Source: Cymbidium sinense
Lineage: Eukaryota > Streptophyta > Magnoliopsida > Asparagales > Orchidaceae
DNA: 64,000 nt
Assembly (NCBI GenBank): GCA_021442155.1
Contig: CM038216.1
Span: 154,095,009 to 154,159,008 of the forward strand
Reading direction: 5' to 3'
Shown here: piece after piece, positions 1-12,519 of the stretch
Position numbering within the stretch: position 1 is the first letter of the stretch
Layout of the letters: the number at the start of each line of letters is the position of its first letter
Translations under genes and position numbers: made by a program
Notes under the pieces: model-generated
What the model was told of the DNA's origin: nothing
Seen by the model: only the letters and a program-made list of their open reading frames with translations
The model's database searches: none

Positions 1-761
1 AGTTGTTATGTCTAGAAGAGTCGGGATAGGCTCATTCTCTCTAGCGGAAGTGAACCAACATATCACATTTTTTCTCGAGTAGAATTAAGTTGAGCTCTTA
101 GCTTTTTCTAGAGCACTTTAGATATTGGTTCAAAGACTATTTGTTTCTCACTTACTATGAGTATAAGTCCTCACCTCTTAAGAATTTTTATAATCTTTTA
201 TTTGAATATAAGTCTTAACTTTTTGATAAAGTACTATTTTAAATAATCATAATTCTCTATTTTAAAAATATAAAACCTCACCATAAGTTAGATTGAAGTG
301 TTTACTAAGCTTCCTATTCTCATGTTCGCTTCATACTTTTCTTCCTTTAGATTTTGTTAAGAACTCTTTACGTTTGAGCCTTCCTATTTGACTCTCCAAT
401 GATCATTAATCCTTTTATGATGAACCTTGAAAAACTTAAAAGACACTGATTGGTCATTTAATCTAGAGTATTCTTAAAAAATTCTCATTTCCTAATATGT
501 AATTAATTATGGGAGTTTGCCCCTATAGAAACTTTAAAACTCAGCTTAAAGTAAACCCTAATTTACTTCATCCATGTAAAGTAGGAGAAAGATCATTAGT
601 ATACGTAGACTCATCAACCTTATGAGTCTTTATTAAATGATTGGGTCTATTGTAAGATGTTATCTCTACCTTTCGAGGTAGTGATATCGTACTTGATCAT
701 CTTAGTAAATACCTCCTATAATTTGTGTGGTATCCTTCTTCACATATTTTTAAACACCACA
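1..761 (+). mobile_element. 3' end of a giant-family LTR, cut by the window edge
   Basis: This is the last 761 bp of a sense LTR. It ends with CACCACA at 755-761, the same terminus seen in reverse complement at 3008, 21627 and 40688. It is the inverted counterpart of 3008-3780: for example the block reading CTCTCTAGCGGAAGTGAACC near 35-55 reappears in reverse complement near 3700-3720. It also carries the two 3'-region hairpins (about 508-528 and 559-585). No primer-binding site can be recognised just after 761, so it may be a solo LTR, a 3' LTR or a decayed 5' LTR. Confidence 0.8.
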
Positions 762-2611
762 ATATATAAGCCATCAAAAAATTAACTAAACATTCCCCAA
801 TAATTTTTTAACCTTCATCAACATGCCCTAAAAAAATTGTCTAACCAATTAGTTTAAGTACATAATACTACCAGGTGTTTAGGATATTATAACCATATAC
901 TCTTCAAAATAACTTTAAACCTCACCATTCAACCCATAACTAACAAAGAAAATATTTACACTATATAAAATTTTGATTATATTTTAATATAAACCAATAA
1001 AAAATAGAAAATCAATGAGCACAAAATGATGTCTTCAAATTAAAATAACAGCATAAACTAAATCAACTAAACAAAATCCTCTATATTTAACCAAAAACAT
1101 GTGTTGACCAATGATATTATTCATAATTCATATTACACTATAATCATTCACCAAATAATAGTGATAGTCTCACAACAACATTAGAAAACCAACACAATGA
1201 TATGATAACATTCCAAAAAATCATATCACTCATTTTATCCTCTTTCTCCCAAAATATTAGTCATCGAAGGATTGCACATTGAGTCCCTATTATAGGAAAA
1301 AATAGTAGTTAATAGCATTACAAACACTTAGGATAAAATTATAAAGTTTAACTTACATTAATTATACTTGTCATTTGTGAGCTTTTACGAAGTGGAAAAT
1401 TCATATGAAATTGTTATATGAATTGTCTCATCTATTATTGCTAAGTCTTCAATAGCACCTCAAGTCTTGCCATATGATTGAAGGTACTGCCATTACTACT
1501 CTATCATATTATTGTTGTTCTCTAATGAAATATCTACTATCTCATACTATTGTGGTTTCTATGGAAAGTATTATGTTGGAGTCAAACCAAATTCTAATGT
1601 TTGTGCTCTCCCTAGGTGTCTAGGACCAAAAACTATTTAAAGTACCCACATATTTGCCTCCAATTTTTTATCCCTTACTGTAAGTCCTTCCTTAACAAGA
1701 AGTTTGAAAGCTTATGCTAAAATTAGAAGTAATATTATTACTTTTAAATAATTTATTAAGCACTAAGGATAAGGTTAACCATCTCTACTTAGAATCTTCA
1801 GACGATTGAGAGCCATCTTTATGCACATAATTGCAACCTATCTTGAATAGATTGTAACAAAAAATTTACTTGCACTAACTATCAATAATTAGCATAGCAT
1901 AATTGCATACCATCTCCTTCTATCTATGAACTAAACACACATGACCCATTGTATGAGGATATAATTATTTTCTTACATTTTTCTTATTTTTGTCTATCCA
2001 CAACTATAATAACATATTTTATTAATTGTACATTTTTATTTTAATAATTAAAAGTACCATGACATTAACTTGGTCATCTGGTTGTGAACACTGGTGACAA
2101 GCTGACACCATTGACTTATAGGATGACCTCCATAATTTATTTGATGAGCTACTATACCATTATAGTTAAGCTTATTTAACGAGTTATTGTAAAATCCAAT
2201 AATGAATATGTCCATAAAAATCAAACGTTGATTGTAAATACAATATAAATATTAGTATGTAATAAATTAAAACTACACAAACAAAGGTATAATTAAATAT
2301 TTAATACGCTAAATTCAATAAGCATTCTCTTCTTGAAAGGTTCCATGCCCTTAGTATGTTAATATGAAAAAAAGAAGAAGAAGATTGGTGCTAAAATAGG
2401 GTCTCTAGCAATATCACTCATGTAAGATCTTAAGAGGTTAGACATTAGGATATTACATGGAATACCACTCTCATTCACTTCGATATACACTCCTATATCC
2501 GGGGAAATATTTGTATATCTGTCTGCACCTTATAGCTATGCATTGCTCATCTGAAATAAAAAAAGTAAATGATCTTAATAAATTCACAAGAACTAAGCAT
2601 GTATCAAATTT

Positions 2612-2710
<99 letters not shown>

Positions 2711-3007
2711 ATATATATACCGGTGCTAAATCCAATTTTTTGGCCATGCATCTTGAGCACTAATTGAAGGACATGATGATTGTTGTGTTCCACTATGCTC
2801 ATGCTTCTCAGGTTCTCAGGGGAATTATGATATGCTAAGGTAGAGAGTTATCAGAAGTTCTACTAGTCCCTCTCCTCCTAGACCCACCCCTGTTCATAAC
2901 CTTATTTGTTTTTCTTAATATATGGCTACCTATCATTCTTGTAAATTACAAAGAATTATATATGAGACACAAAATTTTAATGTTAATGAAAATTTGTAAA
3001 AGCTTTT
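762..3007. other. Unclassified AT-rich spacer between two LTRs in opposite orientation
   Basis: About 2.2 kb lies between the 3' end of one LTR (761) and the 3' end of another in opposite orientation (3008). No gag-pol homology, tRNA or convincing gene was recognised on either strand. The small open frames around 2457-2800 are translations of the TA microsatellite. A short (AAG)n run lies near 2370-2383. The sequence could be old host intergenic DNA into which both LTRs inserted, or a decayed internal region. Confidence 0.5.
2612..2719. repeat. (TG)n(TA)n compound microsatellite
   Basis: A short TG run (2612-2624) passes directly into a TA run of about 90 bp, with one interruption near 2709. 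Three other TA-type arrays in this window also lie at or near LTR or spacer boundaries. Length polymorphism is expected. Confidence 0.95.
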
Positions 3008-6000
3008 TGTGGTGTTTTAAAAAAAATATGATAGGACACCATGTAGATTTTAGGCAGTACTTATTGAAATAATCAACTACAGCATCAATGAATAATATGC
3101 TATCTTAAAATGTAGAGATATTACTTTATGATGGATTCAATCATCTAACAATGACTCTTAAGACTGATGGGTCTACGTGTATAGAGATGTTTCCTCTACT
3201 TTGCATGAATAGAGTATGACAGGGTTTATTTTAAGTCGAGTTCTTAGTTCCCTATAGGGGTAAGCTCCCATAATTAATTACATCTTAAGAAAAATAATCT
3301 CTTAAGAATACTCTCAATTAAAGTGATTAGTTAACATATCTATGAATTTTAAAGCTTGATATCAAATGATTGTTAATTTTAAAAATCAAGTGGGAGAGCT
3401 CAAATAGGAAGAGTTCTTAATGGAGTTCAAAGGAAGAAAAGTAGGAAGCTTAGTGAACATTTCAATCTATCATATGGTGAGGCTTTATATTTTTAAAATT
3501 GAGGATTATTATCATTTGAGTTGGCATTTTATTAAAAAATTTGGGCTGATATCCCAAAAAAAAATTATAAAAATATCTAACAGTGAGGATTTAGACTTAC
3601 AGCAAGAGAGAAACAATCCACCTCGGATACTAAAACTAAAGTACTCTAGTATAAGCTAAGAACTAAAATTAGTTTAGAAAGATGGAAATTGGGACATGTT
3701 GGTTCACTTCCACTAGAGAGAATGACCATATTCTGACTCTTGTGGACTTATAACTATCTAGAGTGGTGGGCTAACATCTCTTAATTTAAAACTATGTAGC
3801 CAAGTCTTATGAATGCAAGATAGTTAGACTATTTGTTATCTATTAGATGGGAAAAGCTAAGAGCCTAAACTCACTCCTAAGATGTTTAGTTTGTTGTTTA
3901 TTTAATTAATCAATTTATTTATTATTTATTTAATTTAGATGTTCAATTTAGTTAAGATTTAATAATTGATCAACATTTAATCAAGTTAACTTGAATATAT
4001 ATTTATATTTAGTTAATGATTATTAAATATTCGTGATTGAATGGTTAATTATATTAGATAAGTGATTTGATTAGGATCTAGCTTATGATTATTTAAGTTT
4101 GCTATGATTAATTTAATTCAAATGTGATTAATAATTAATTAGGTACTCATGATTATCTTGATTGATTGAAATTTGTTTAATAGTTAACTTGATTTATTTT
4201 AATTAATTTAGTTTATGCAAATTAAGTTTAACTTTGTTAAGTATTTGATTAACTTAATTAAAGCTGGTATGAGTTTAACATGATTACTCTTAATTAGTTA
4301 TTAATTTAATTAAAGAGTTTGATTAATTTGATGAAGGAGCTTAATTGAATTGATTAAATTCTAATGATCGGTTTAATAAGTTATAATTGATTTGATTAAA
4401 ACTTTGATGAATATTCATAATTAAGTGTTTGATTTAAGTTTTATTTAAGGATTATTGTAATGTGACTTGTTTAATTTAGTTTAATTAAATTGTTGATTAA
4501 TTTATTTTTAAGATTTCATTATTGAATTGTATAAAGTTGATCTTAATTAGAAGTTGATGGGTTAATTATGTCTAATTTAATTAAATAATTAATTTGATTA
4601 ATATTTAGATTGATAGACAATCAAACCTTTAAATTTCTTTTTACATGGTTGATTTGATTATGGGCTTAATTTAAAATTTTAATTTATTTGACTAAGTTAT
4701 CATTTATTAACTTAATTAGAAAATTATCTAGATTAAAATTTGATTGATGATTGCTTAATTAATTACGGTTACTTTGATCCAATAATTCATCTAATCAAGG
4801 TTGAGTTAATGGTTATCCCAGCTTTAATTTAATTGAATAACTAACTAATTAGATGATTAAATTTTGTTTTGATAATTAACTAGGTTTGTCTTAATTAAAG
4901 GCTAAATAAATAATTCATTTGATCAAAGCATAATCACCAATTAAATCAAATATAATTAATTATACATTGATCGTAATTGACTAAGCCGATTAGAGTTTGA
5001 CTTAGTGATTTAAGGCAACTAGTCAATTTTAGTTGAGTTTTAATTTAACTTGGATTAATGTGATTAGTTTATAGTACCTTAATTAATGTTTGGTGGTTTA
5101 AATTGAGATGATAATGTTTAATCTAAGGCTAAATTAATATGCGGTTGGGTCCTGTGTGATTAATTCAATTAAATTTATATTTAACTAGGTTTAAGTTTAG
5201 TTTGGTTCAAATTCAAATTGTGTTTGTTTGATTCAATTTAGGGTAAGGGTTTCAATCTTAAATTATCTACATTTTATATCTTGATATTTAATTTATTACA
5301 GATTTTTGAAATTTAATTCTAACAAATTCAATTAATCTTGATATTAATGACTTATTAAATTCTAAATATATGATTTTTAGGCATTAACAACTTAAGAGGA
5401 CTTAAAAGCTTTTCTTAAGTCCTCTAACTTTATTGAAAGTGTTATGAATTGGTTTTGTAAATTTTTGTAATTCCCATAATTTTTCATTCATTATTTAATT
5501 TAAATTATTCTAAAGATTAAAAAATTTTATATCTTTATGTTCAGAAGTTATTATAACTCAAAACTTTTATGGGAAATGGGTTTCATTATTAGTTACATTT
5601 TTTCAATATTGCATCCCAATCAGAGATATATTTTGAGTGCAATTAAGATTTTTAATGTTTAGGCATACTTTGCACTTTAATAATTTTTTTATGATTTTTT
5701 GAAGGTCTAGGCATACTTTAATAATTTTTAAATTAAAAAATACTCAAATTTCTTACTTAACCTAGTTAGTACTAAGTTAGCGCCCACTGGGCCACCTTTC
5801 CATGTGTCGCAAGTCGATTCTTCCACACCAGCGGTAAGATAGTATTTGAGCGGAAAGACAATTTGATCCAGACCATCTAATCGTAGATGAGACGGCCAGG
5901 ATCAATCTTGCGATCCAAAGGTGGATATAAAAGGAAATCTATGTTTTAATCTCGGTTGTCCGTCCCATACACAGATGATCGAATGACCACTGTTCTTTCT

Positions 6001-6933
6001 TCCTCCCAGCCGATGGGGGAAGGCTCGAGCGGGATGAGATTTCCACCTCAGGAGGCCCATTCGAACCCTGTTTTCCAGTGATCTTCGTTGGAAAATGAGG
6101 TATTTCGCATGGGGAGCTTTTACTAAAAAAATGCAAGGTATTTATTTGCCAATGGCCGTCCTCCTCGTAGAATTGGACCAAAATTTATTATTTTGTGCTT
6201 GAAATGAGAATTGGTGGTTGGGGGAATGGCATGGTTCACACTAGAAGAGCTCCAGGAGTTGTTTTATGCCAATCAAATGGAAGCATAGGCTTTCTTTCCC
6301 ACTCTTTTTAATGGTCGCTGAAAATCATCATTAATAGTTTAGCTACTATATAGCCTATTAAATGTTAGCCAAGTGGAGATATGACATGTGTTTGAGTGGA
6401 TCTTAGGTTTTGACATCTTAGATAATTTTGAGCTTGAATAGATTAATTAAGTTAACCGAACATAATTATCTTAATCCAAGAAAAATTAAATTTAGATTTA
6501 AATTCAAATATATTTGATTTTTATTTCTATCGAGTTTTATTAAATTTGGATTTTATTTTGGTTCACATAATTAATTAGGCTACGTTAGGCTTACTAAGCT
6601 AACCAAGGTTTTGTTGTTAAAGTTTTGGCTTTTTAAACGAAAAGTTAGTTTTAGTTCCATATTCGAATTGAGAGAGATTAAGAATTCTCACTCTTTCTTA
6701 GATTCATGGATCAAATTAGATTCAGTGATTTTTTCACTCACATTTTTTTTGAACGCTTTATGAAACTCTTTGACCCCAATTTGGAGTATCTTACTTTCAC
6801 GTGATTCACAGGGTGCAAAAAGCAATATTTCACATCAAAGGTATAGTACTGCTAATTAAGAAGCTTTTGATATAAAGTTTGGATATCCTAATTACTAAGA
6901 TTATGGTGATTCTCAACCTCACTAAAGTGAGGT

Positions 6934-6938
<5 letters not shown>
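3008..6938 (-). mobile_element. Antisense LTR, short (3.9 kb) variant
   Basis: Both termini fit the family: TGTGGTG at 3008 (reverse complement of the LTR 3' end) and GAGGTCAATA ending at 6938 (reverse complement of the LTR start, with one G-to-A change in the TG). 3008-3780 is the conserved LTR 3' region, 3900-5760 is the AATTAATT-rich tract, and 5770-5930 is the GC-richer block. The 1 to 1.7 kb TTGACC array found in other copies is missing, which explains the short length. Its start-proximal end closely matches 7661-7850 in inverted orientation, so these two copies look like one subfamily. No target duplication is recognisable, because an AT microsatellite abuts the right end. Confidence 0.8.
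3900..5760. repeat. AATTAATT/TTGATTAA-rich tract of the LTR
   Basis: Almost 1.9 kb is built of degenerate TTAATTAA, TTGATTAA and TTAGTTAA words with no open frame. Equivalent tracts occur at the same LTR position in other copies (about 10450-11860, 26150-27200, 44000-45070, 53100-54150, 58550-59500 and 63420-64000). It looks like internally expanded simple sequence within the LTR, not coding DNA. Confidence 0.7.

Positions 6939-6971
<33 letters not shown>
6938..6971. repeat. (AT)n microsatellite
   Basis: A pure AT run of about 33 bp placed exactly at the end of the antisense LTR. It hides any target-site duplication there. Confidence 0.95.
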
Positions 6972-6976
<5 letters not shown>

Positions 6977-7660
6977 TTTTTGGGGACCTAATTTGCTAAG
7001 TTATAACATGCCTAAATTAATCTTTATTGTCTGATATCCTAATGAGCGATTTTGCCAGTAGTTTCATAACTGCTAGGGTAGGGTATACATATATCAGCAA
7101 TTTTAATCATTGCTATTCTATTACAATAACATTAGTTAAAATCTTGCTATTCGGTAACTATAACAGTGGTTAAAGTAGCTAATATAGTTACAAAATTATG
7201 GTGAATTTAACTGTTATTATAGTTACAAAATAGTAATGATTAAAACTGCTGGTACTAGGGCAAATACAAAATAATAATAAAGTATTAAATACCGTAAAAT
7301 TAAACTTATAAAAATAAATACATATATTTTACAAATAAATTGATTATGGTTAAGAATACATATATTATTCAACAAATCTTCTAATTAATTTTTATTACTA
7401 TTCCAACTATAAGGACTAGGTTGGCTTAAACTAGCTCTTATTTTAAGACCCATAGGGCCAATGAAAACCAAAATATAAACACCACGAAAAACCTACAAAG
7501 CTCAAATGGATAACAAATGAATAAGAAAGATTACAAGAAATGGATTTTCATAACAATAACATAGTTATATCCTACTAACAATAATACGGTAGTGAATGTC
7601 AAATTAAGAAGGATAGACAGAAAAATATTTCAGTTAAGCAATAAAACTTTTAATCATATA
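6939..7660. other. Spacer between two oppositely oriented LTRs
   Basis: This 722-bp interval separates the 5' end of the antisense LTR (6938) from the 5' end of a sense LTR (7661). It begins with an (AT)n microsatellite (to 6971), has an 80-bp segment (about 6960-7035) that recurs inverted near 20185-20265, and contains a foldback element at about 7050-7265. The remainder (7266-7660) is AT-rich and shows no recognisable gene. Confidence 0.6.
7050..7265. mobile_element. Foldback, MITE-like element
   Basis: A segment at 7095-7130 (beginning CAGCAATTTTAATCATTGCT) is repeated in reverse complement at 7213-7251 (ending AATGATTAAAACTGCTG), giving a stem of about 36 bp with few mismatches. Inside it, a second copy of the same motif (around 7144-7180) and its inverted partner (around 7183-7210) give two direct and two inverted units, a pattern typical of non-autonomous DNA transposons with repetitive subterminal regions. 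The outer ends also match loosely (GCCAGTAGTTT near 7055 against AAACTGCTGGTACTAGGGC near 7244-7262). I cannot fix exact ends or a target duplication, so the superfamily is open. Confidence 0.55.
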
Positions 7661-7899
7661 TGTTGATCTCATTTTTGGTGAGGTTGATAATCCTCCTTTT
7701 AGACTTAGGATTTGATCTGGACATTAATGTTATATTAATTGCAAGCGAGGTTGACAATCACCCTAATTTTAGTAATTAGGGTCTCCAATCTTAGGTTAAG
7801 AGCTTCTTAATTAGACACTTAGGATACTATAATTAGTAACAAGGTGTACAACCCAAATTATGACAAGAATGGGAACTACAAATTAAAGCAAAATTGAAA

Positions 7900-9660
7900 T
7901 CATAATATGGCATCAAAACTAAATTAAAAGAGTCAATATATTAAGGTGAAATATAGGCCGCCTAGTAGACCTCACAAGACCTAACATTACCCAATTGGAT
8001 AAGGTGAGTCAATTTCAAATTCAACAAAATTCAATAGATGCTTAAATCAAGTAAATCTAAATCAGAGTCTAAATTCAATGAGTCTAAATTGAGGCAATTG
8101 GTATGGTTGACCTAATAGACCCTATTTATGCTCAAAATCATCTATGTCCATAAAAATCAAATACAATCAAAACAAGTCCAAATTAAATCAATTGAAAAAA
8201 AAATACAAGTCAATGTGTAAACAAAAATGAACATAAAACTAAATTTAGATGAAGTATGAAATGGCTAGCTAGGTCATTTGACTTGAGTTGAGCCATGTGA
8301 GCCCCACTAAGTCAATGATCAACCAATCATAATTTGATCAAATTTAGTCATCTCAAAGACTCAAATTTATCAAATAAATACAATCAAACATAAAACTAAA
8401 CAAATTTGAATCCAATAAATACTCAAAAAACTGAATTAGGTCACTTAATTCGAGTGAATCTAAATAGATCCTATTGAACCCAGAATCCAATTAAGTTAAC
8501 ATAAACTAAAATTAAATATTCAAAATATTTTAAAATTATATTTGAACACAATTCAATCTTTCTTTCTGTTTAATTTGACTAAATTGGTCATGTTACATGA
8601 GTGAACTCGATTTGACCCATTAAACCCAATTTGGCCAAAAACAAGTCTAAATCAAAATTAATTTTAAATTAATCAAAATTAATTGCTCCAAATCACTTCA
8701 AAGATTCAATCAAACATAATTGAAGCTCAATTGCAATCCAATTAATCAAATTGACTCACTTAGCCCAATCAACCCAATTTGATCTAAAAGCCTAAATTGT
8801 TAAAATCCAATCCAATCTAAATTGGATCCTATCAAAGCTATCAATCACCTCTAAACTGATGATTGATCATATCCTAACCCTCAATTAAATAGATTTAGCC
8901 AATTGTTCCATTTGATTAACTTGTCCTAAAAGCCCAAAATGAACCAAAACTTAATTCAAACTAAATTAAACCCATCTAAATCAAATTGAATCAATTTAAA
9001 GCCTTATAATCACCTTAATTACATTTTAAAACATATTTCATAACTAATTTCACTCTAATCTAATCAAATGGGCTCAATTGACCCAATGTAGCTCAATTTG
9101 ACCTAAAGAGTAAAATTGAACCAAAATAAAACTCAACCTAAATTAAACCGAATCAATGAACAAAATCATTCTTAAGTTGATGATTGAACATGACTCAACT
9201 TCAATTAGACCCAATTTAGCCAATTTAGTCAATTGGTCAACTAACCCAAATCGACATATATGAGTCATGTCGAGCCAAAATCAAAATAAATTGAAACTAA
9301 ATCATATTAATTACTTCAAATCACTTAAGAAACTTAGTTAAACTCAATTCAACTTCATTTGGGTCTAACTTACCCAATTTGGTCAATCTGGCTAATGGAC
9401 CCAAGTAAACCCAGATCAACCCAATTAAGCCAATTTGGGTAAAATCAAAATATAAATCTAAATCAATTACAATTAATCAGACTTAATCACTCTAAATAAC
9501 TCATTAAATATAACTGAAGCCTAATTTAACATAAATTTTCCAAACCAACTCATTAGACCCATCTTAACCCTTTTAAGCCCCAATTGGGTCAAGATGGATT
9601 CAAGCCAACCCAAATTCAAGCTAAACCCATTAAACCTAATCAAATATCACCACACATGAG
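7900..9660. repeat. TTGACC/GGTCAA word array in the LTR
   Basis: About 1.7 kb is dominated by variants of CAATTTGACC, AACCCAATTTGG, TTAGCCAATT and their complements, without a fixed period. It has no coding potential. The core TTGAC(C/T) is the plant W-box that WRKY factors bind, but binding here is inference. Equivalent arrays are at 23820-24990, 46130-47260, 50800-51960 and 61060-62290. Confidence 0.7.
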
Positions 9661-10300
9661 CTGAGTTCTTAGCCCATGTGAAGGAGAATTAAAAGTCAAG
9701 GGTGGGGGATAAGAAAGAAAGAAAAAGATGCAAACTTTTAAAATTCTCAATCACCTTACATCCCCTCCCATTACTCCACTTTTTAGCTCAGAGTGATTTT
9801 TAATCACCCAACCACTCCATACAATGAATGCTAGCTACCACCACATCAATAACTACAACTCCATATCAATTTTCCCATTGTTATTTTGGGCCACATTGAG
9901 AGAGGAGAAAGAAAAGATGCTAAGGAGTTTTCTTTTTGGCATCCAACACCTTCTCCACCTCCCAAAAACTAAGACCAACCCATCCCTCATCTTTTCCACT
10001 CACAAAAACACCAAATTAAATTTATTCTTGTAAAATACAGTGGTGGTCAATGGCAAGGACAATCCAAGAGGAGGCAAAGAAGAAGAATCATGTGGGAACT
10101 TTGACTTAAGGCAAGGACCGAATTTGACATTAAAAATCAACTCAATGTTGGCTTGAATGAGGAAATTTCTAAAAAAAACTTTTAAGCAAGTCATAAGTCT
10201 TCATATTTGTTGAAAAGTGATGGGATTCTATGTTTTTTTAGATCATTGTTGCACTTTTCATTCTGAACCTTTCTAGAGCAAAATAAAGTGACATTCGGCT
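9660..10300. other. LTR segment between the word array and the GC-richer block; no gene seen
   Basis: This less repetitive stretch belongs to the sense LTR. The two small open frames here (about 9824-10033 plus strand and 10000-10194 minus strand) overlap, show no family similarity I recognise, and sit where other LTR copies are non-coding. I regard them as chance. Confidence 0.5.
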
Positions 10301-11867
10301 AATGTCACGAGAAGATTGTGAGATCTAGTAATATTTAGAGTAGATTACATATATCCAACCCTTTTTGGTCTGCCTCCAATGAAGAAGATGATCTCTGAAC
10401 TATCCATCTTTCCAAGATGGAATGAACGGCCATGATTAGATCTCATTTATTCCATTAGATTTGACTTAAAACTTCAAAAATCATAAAAAAATAAAAAACT
10501 TTTAAAAAAAGTACAAATAAGAGCTCAATGGATTTACTATTTCAAGAGGAATCTAATGAGCCAAAATTCCCCAAATTTAGCTATATATTTTAAGAGTAAT
10601 TTGAGTTTTAATGAAAACTATATTTATTTAATTAGCCTTAAAATACTAAACTAATTAAGTTAAAATTTTAAAAAAGGAACTTAATTTTATTGGCTACTTA
10701 TCATAAGAATTTCAAGTTAAATAGCCTTCTAGTTTAAGATTTATTAATTTAAAAGTCAATTGACTAATTTTAAATAAATAATTAATTATAGAAATTAAAA
10801 AAATTATATAAATTATGAAAATTTATTAAAAAAAATTTAAATCACTATAATAAACATTCGAGATGTTAAAAAAATTAATTAGACTCTCTATATCACACTA
10901 AATCACAAAAATAGATAAATTGAGATTTAATAAAGCATTAATTAATTATCATAATTACCTAAAACATTAAAAAATCATAACTAATTATAAAAATGCAAAA
11001 AAAAAATCAAATTAATAAAAGTAAATACTCATAGGAAAGATTAAATAGAAATGAATTTAAGAAAAATAAAATCCCTAATTTACTCATTAGAGTATAAGTA
11101 ATTTAGGTTTAAATGAAAAAGCATATTAATAAATTTAAACTCAAATTAATCATCTAATTGTCTTGAAATTTTTGGAAAATATTCTTGATGATGTTCTCCA
11201 ATCCAAATAATTATTTCATGTTAGTTTGACTGATTAATTAAAAGATATGATTTTTTAAGCTAGGCCTTAAATTATCTTAATTAATTTATTTAAAAAAATA
11301 TATAAAATAATTAATTGATCCTCTAGTGTTTACTCATCAATGATTGACATAGAAGAGCCTTTAGAAAAAATTTCAACCCTTTAATTATAACTAATTTGAA
11401 GTATTGGGCTTTGGCAGATTTAATTAATTAAATAATTAAATTAATTGACCTAGAATTAAGAATATTCATAATCAATTATCCATGATCCAAAAAAATTTAT
11501 GAATGAACTATCCCTAGTTTTTTTAGGTGATAATTGGAGAATGAAATAAAAATCTCAAATTAGTTTAGCAAGTGTAATTACCTAATTATCAAAAAATTAA
11601 ATTGGTGTAAGTAATCACCCAAATGACTTAGAGATTTTGTTACTTATTTTTATTGTCCTCATGCATATTTAAGAATTTTCTCATAATTTATGGCTTATAT
11701 TTAGGGTATAATTAATTTTTGGATTATTTTGAGCTTAATTAGCTAAAATGTTTAATAAATCTTAATTAAGTTTTAAAAAACATCTAAATCATTTTTAATC
11801 ACTTAATGAATATAAGTTGGTTAAGGGATAGCATTAGACTCTTTGTTCTCTCACTAGGTTTAATTAA

Positions 11868-12480
11868 CACCATATTTGAGAGTTTTGTTGAAAGCTTCCG
11901 CTAAACCATTTGCCCATGGGTGGTACATGGTAGAATACCTCCAGTCTATGTTATTTCTTCTGATAAAGTTGTTGATCTTGATATTTTTGAAGGCGATACA
12001 ATTATTGGATATGATTCAGTGGGGTATTCCAAATCCATACATGATATGGTTCCTAAAAAATAGAACACATGCTGAGCTTTGACTTCCCTAAGTAGAATTG
12101 CTTTTGCCCACTTAGAGAAATAATCTGTAGCTGCTATGATGAATTAGTGACCTTTGGATGATGGAGGATCAATCGCACTACTATGTTAGTACTCCAACAT
12201 TGAATGGACCAAGCTATAGTCACGCGTGTAGAATGTTGGGTGATTGATGTAACTACTCCATGCACTTGACATTGGTGACAATGCTTGGCCAACTCCATGC
12301 AATCTATGATCATCGTTGGACAGTAATACCCAAGTATCTTAATTTTAGCTTTCATCTTGAGACTAGACTGGCGAGCTTTGTATAATCTTGAATGCACCTC
12401 AGTCACAATCTTACAGGCTTTGTGCTTACCAAAATAGCATAACCACATATGATCGAAGGACTGTCAGTATAAGAAACCAT
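11868..12480 (-). pseudogene. pol: Integrase fragment, element 2
   Basis: The longest open piece (12448-12134) reads MWLCYFGKHKACKIVTEVHSR, then a zinc-binding segment containing AKHCHQCQVHG, which is the HHCC region at the integrase N-terminus. Further left, other frames give matches to the catalytic core (GFGIPH, ISNN in place of the usual SDNG, and YHPWANGLAEAFNKTLK around the catalytic glutamate). The second catalytic aspartate is therefore changed to asparagine in this reading. Similarity stops at about 11868, so the C-terminal part is absent. Integrase would normally insert the cDNA copy into the genome; this copy cannot be functional. Confidence 0.85.
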
Positions 12481-12519
12481 TGATGAGAGTGTAGGAGAGT
12501 GCTCTTTGCTTGACTTGTT

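Larger units (their letters stand above)
7661..11867 (+). mobile_element. Sense LTR, 5' part, broken at its right side
   Basis: It starts with TGTTGATCTC at 7661, one base from the family consensus start. It then runs through the start-proximal block (7661-7850, matching 6840-6938 in inverted orientation), the TTGACC/GGTCAA array (about 7900-9660), the GC-richer block (about 10270-10450, with GGCCATGATTAG as in other copies) and the AATTAATT tract. The conserved LTR 3' region is absent: at about 11868 the sequence changes abruptly into antisense integrase. About 1.8 kb of the LTR is therefore missing. Confidence 0.7.

Noticed and set aside
2457..2802. Three overlapping small open frames with (YI)n or (IY)n tracts
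   Set aside because: They are translations of the TA microsatellite in several frames on both strands.
1..3780. A 3.8-kb DNA transposon with long terminal inverted repeats
   Set aside because: The inverted arms are LTR 3' regions of the family found throughout the window, so two opposing LTRs explain them.
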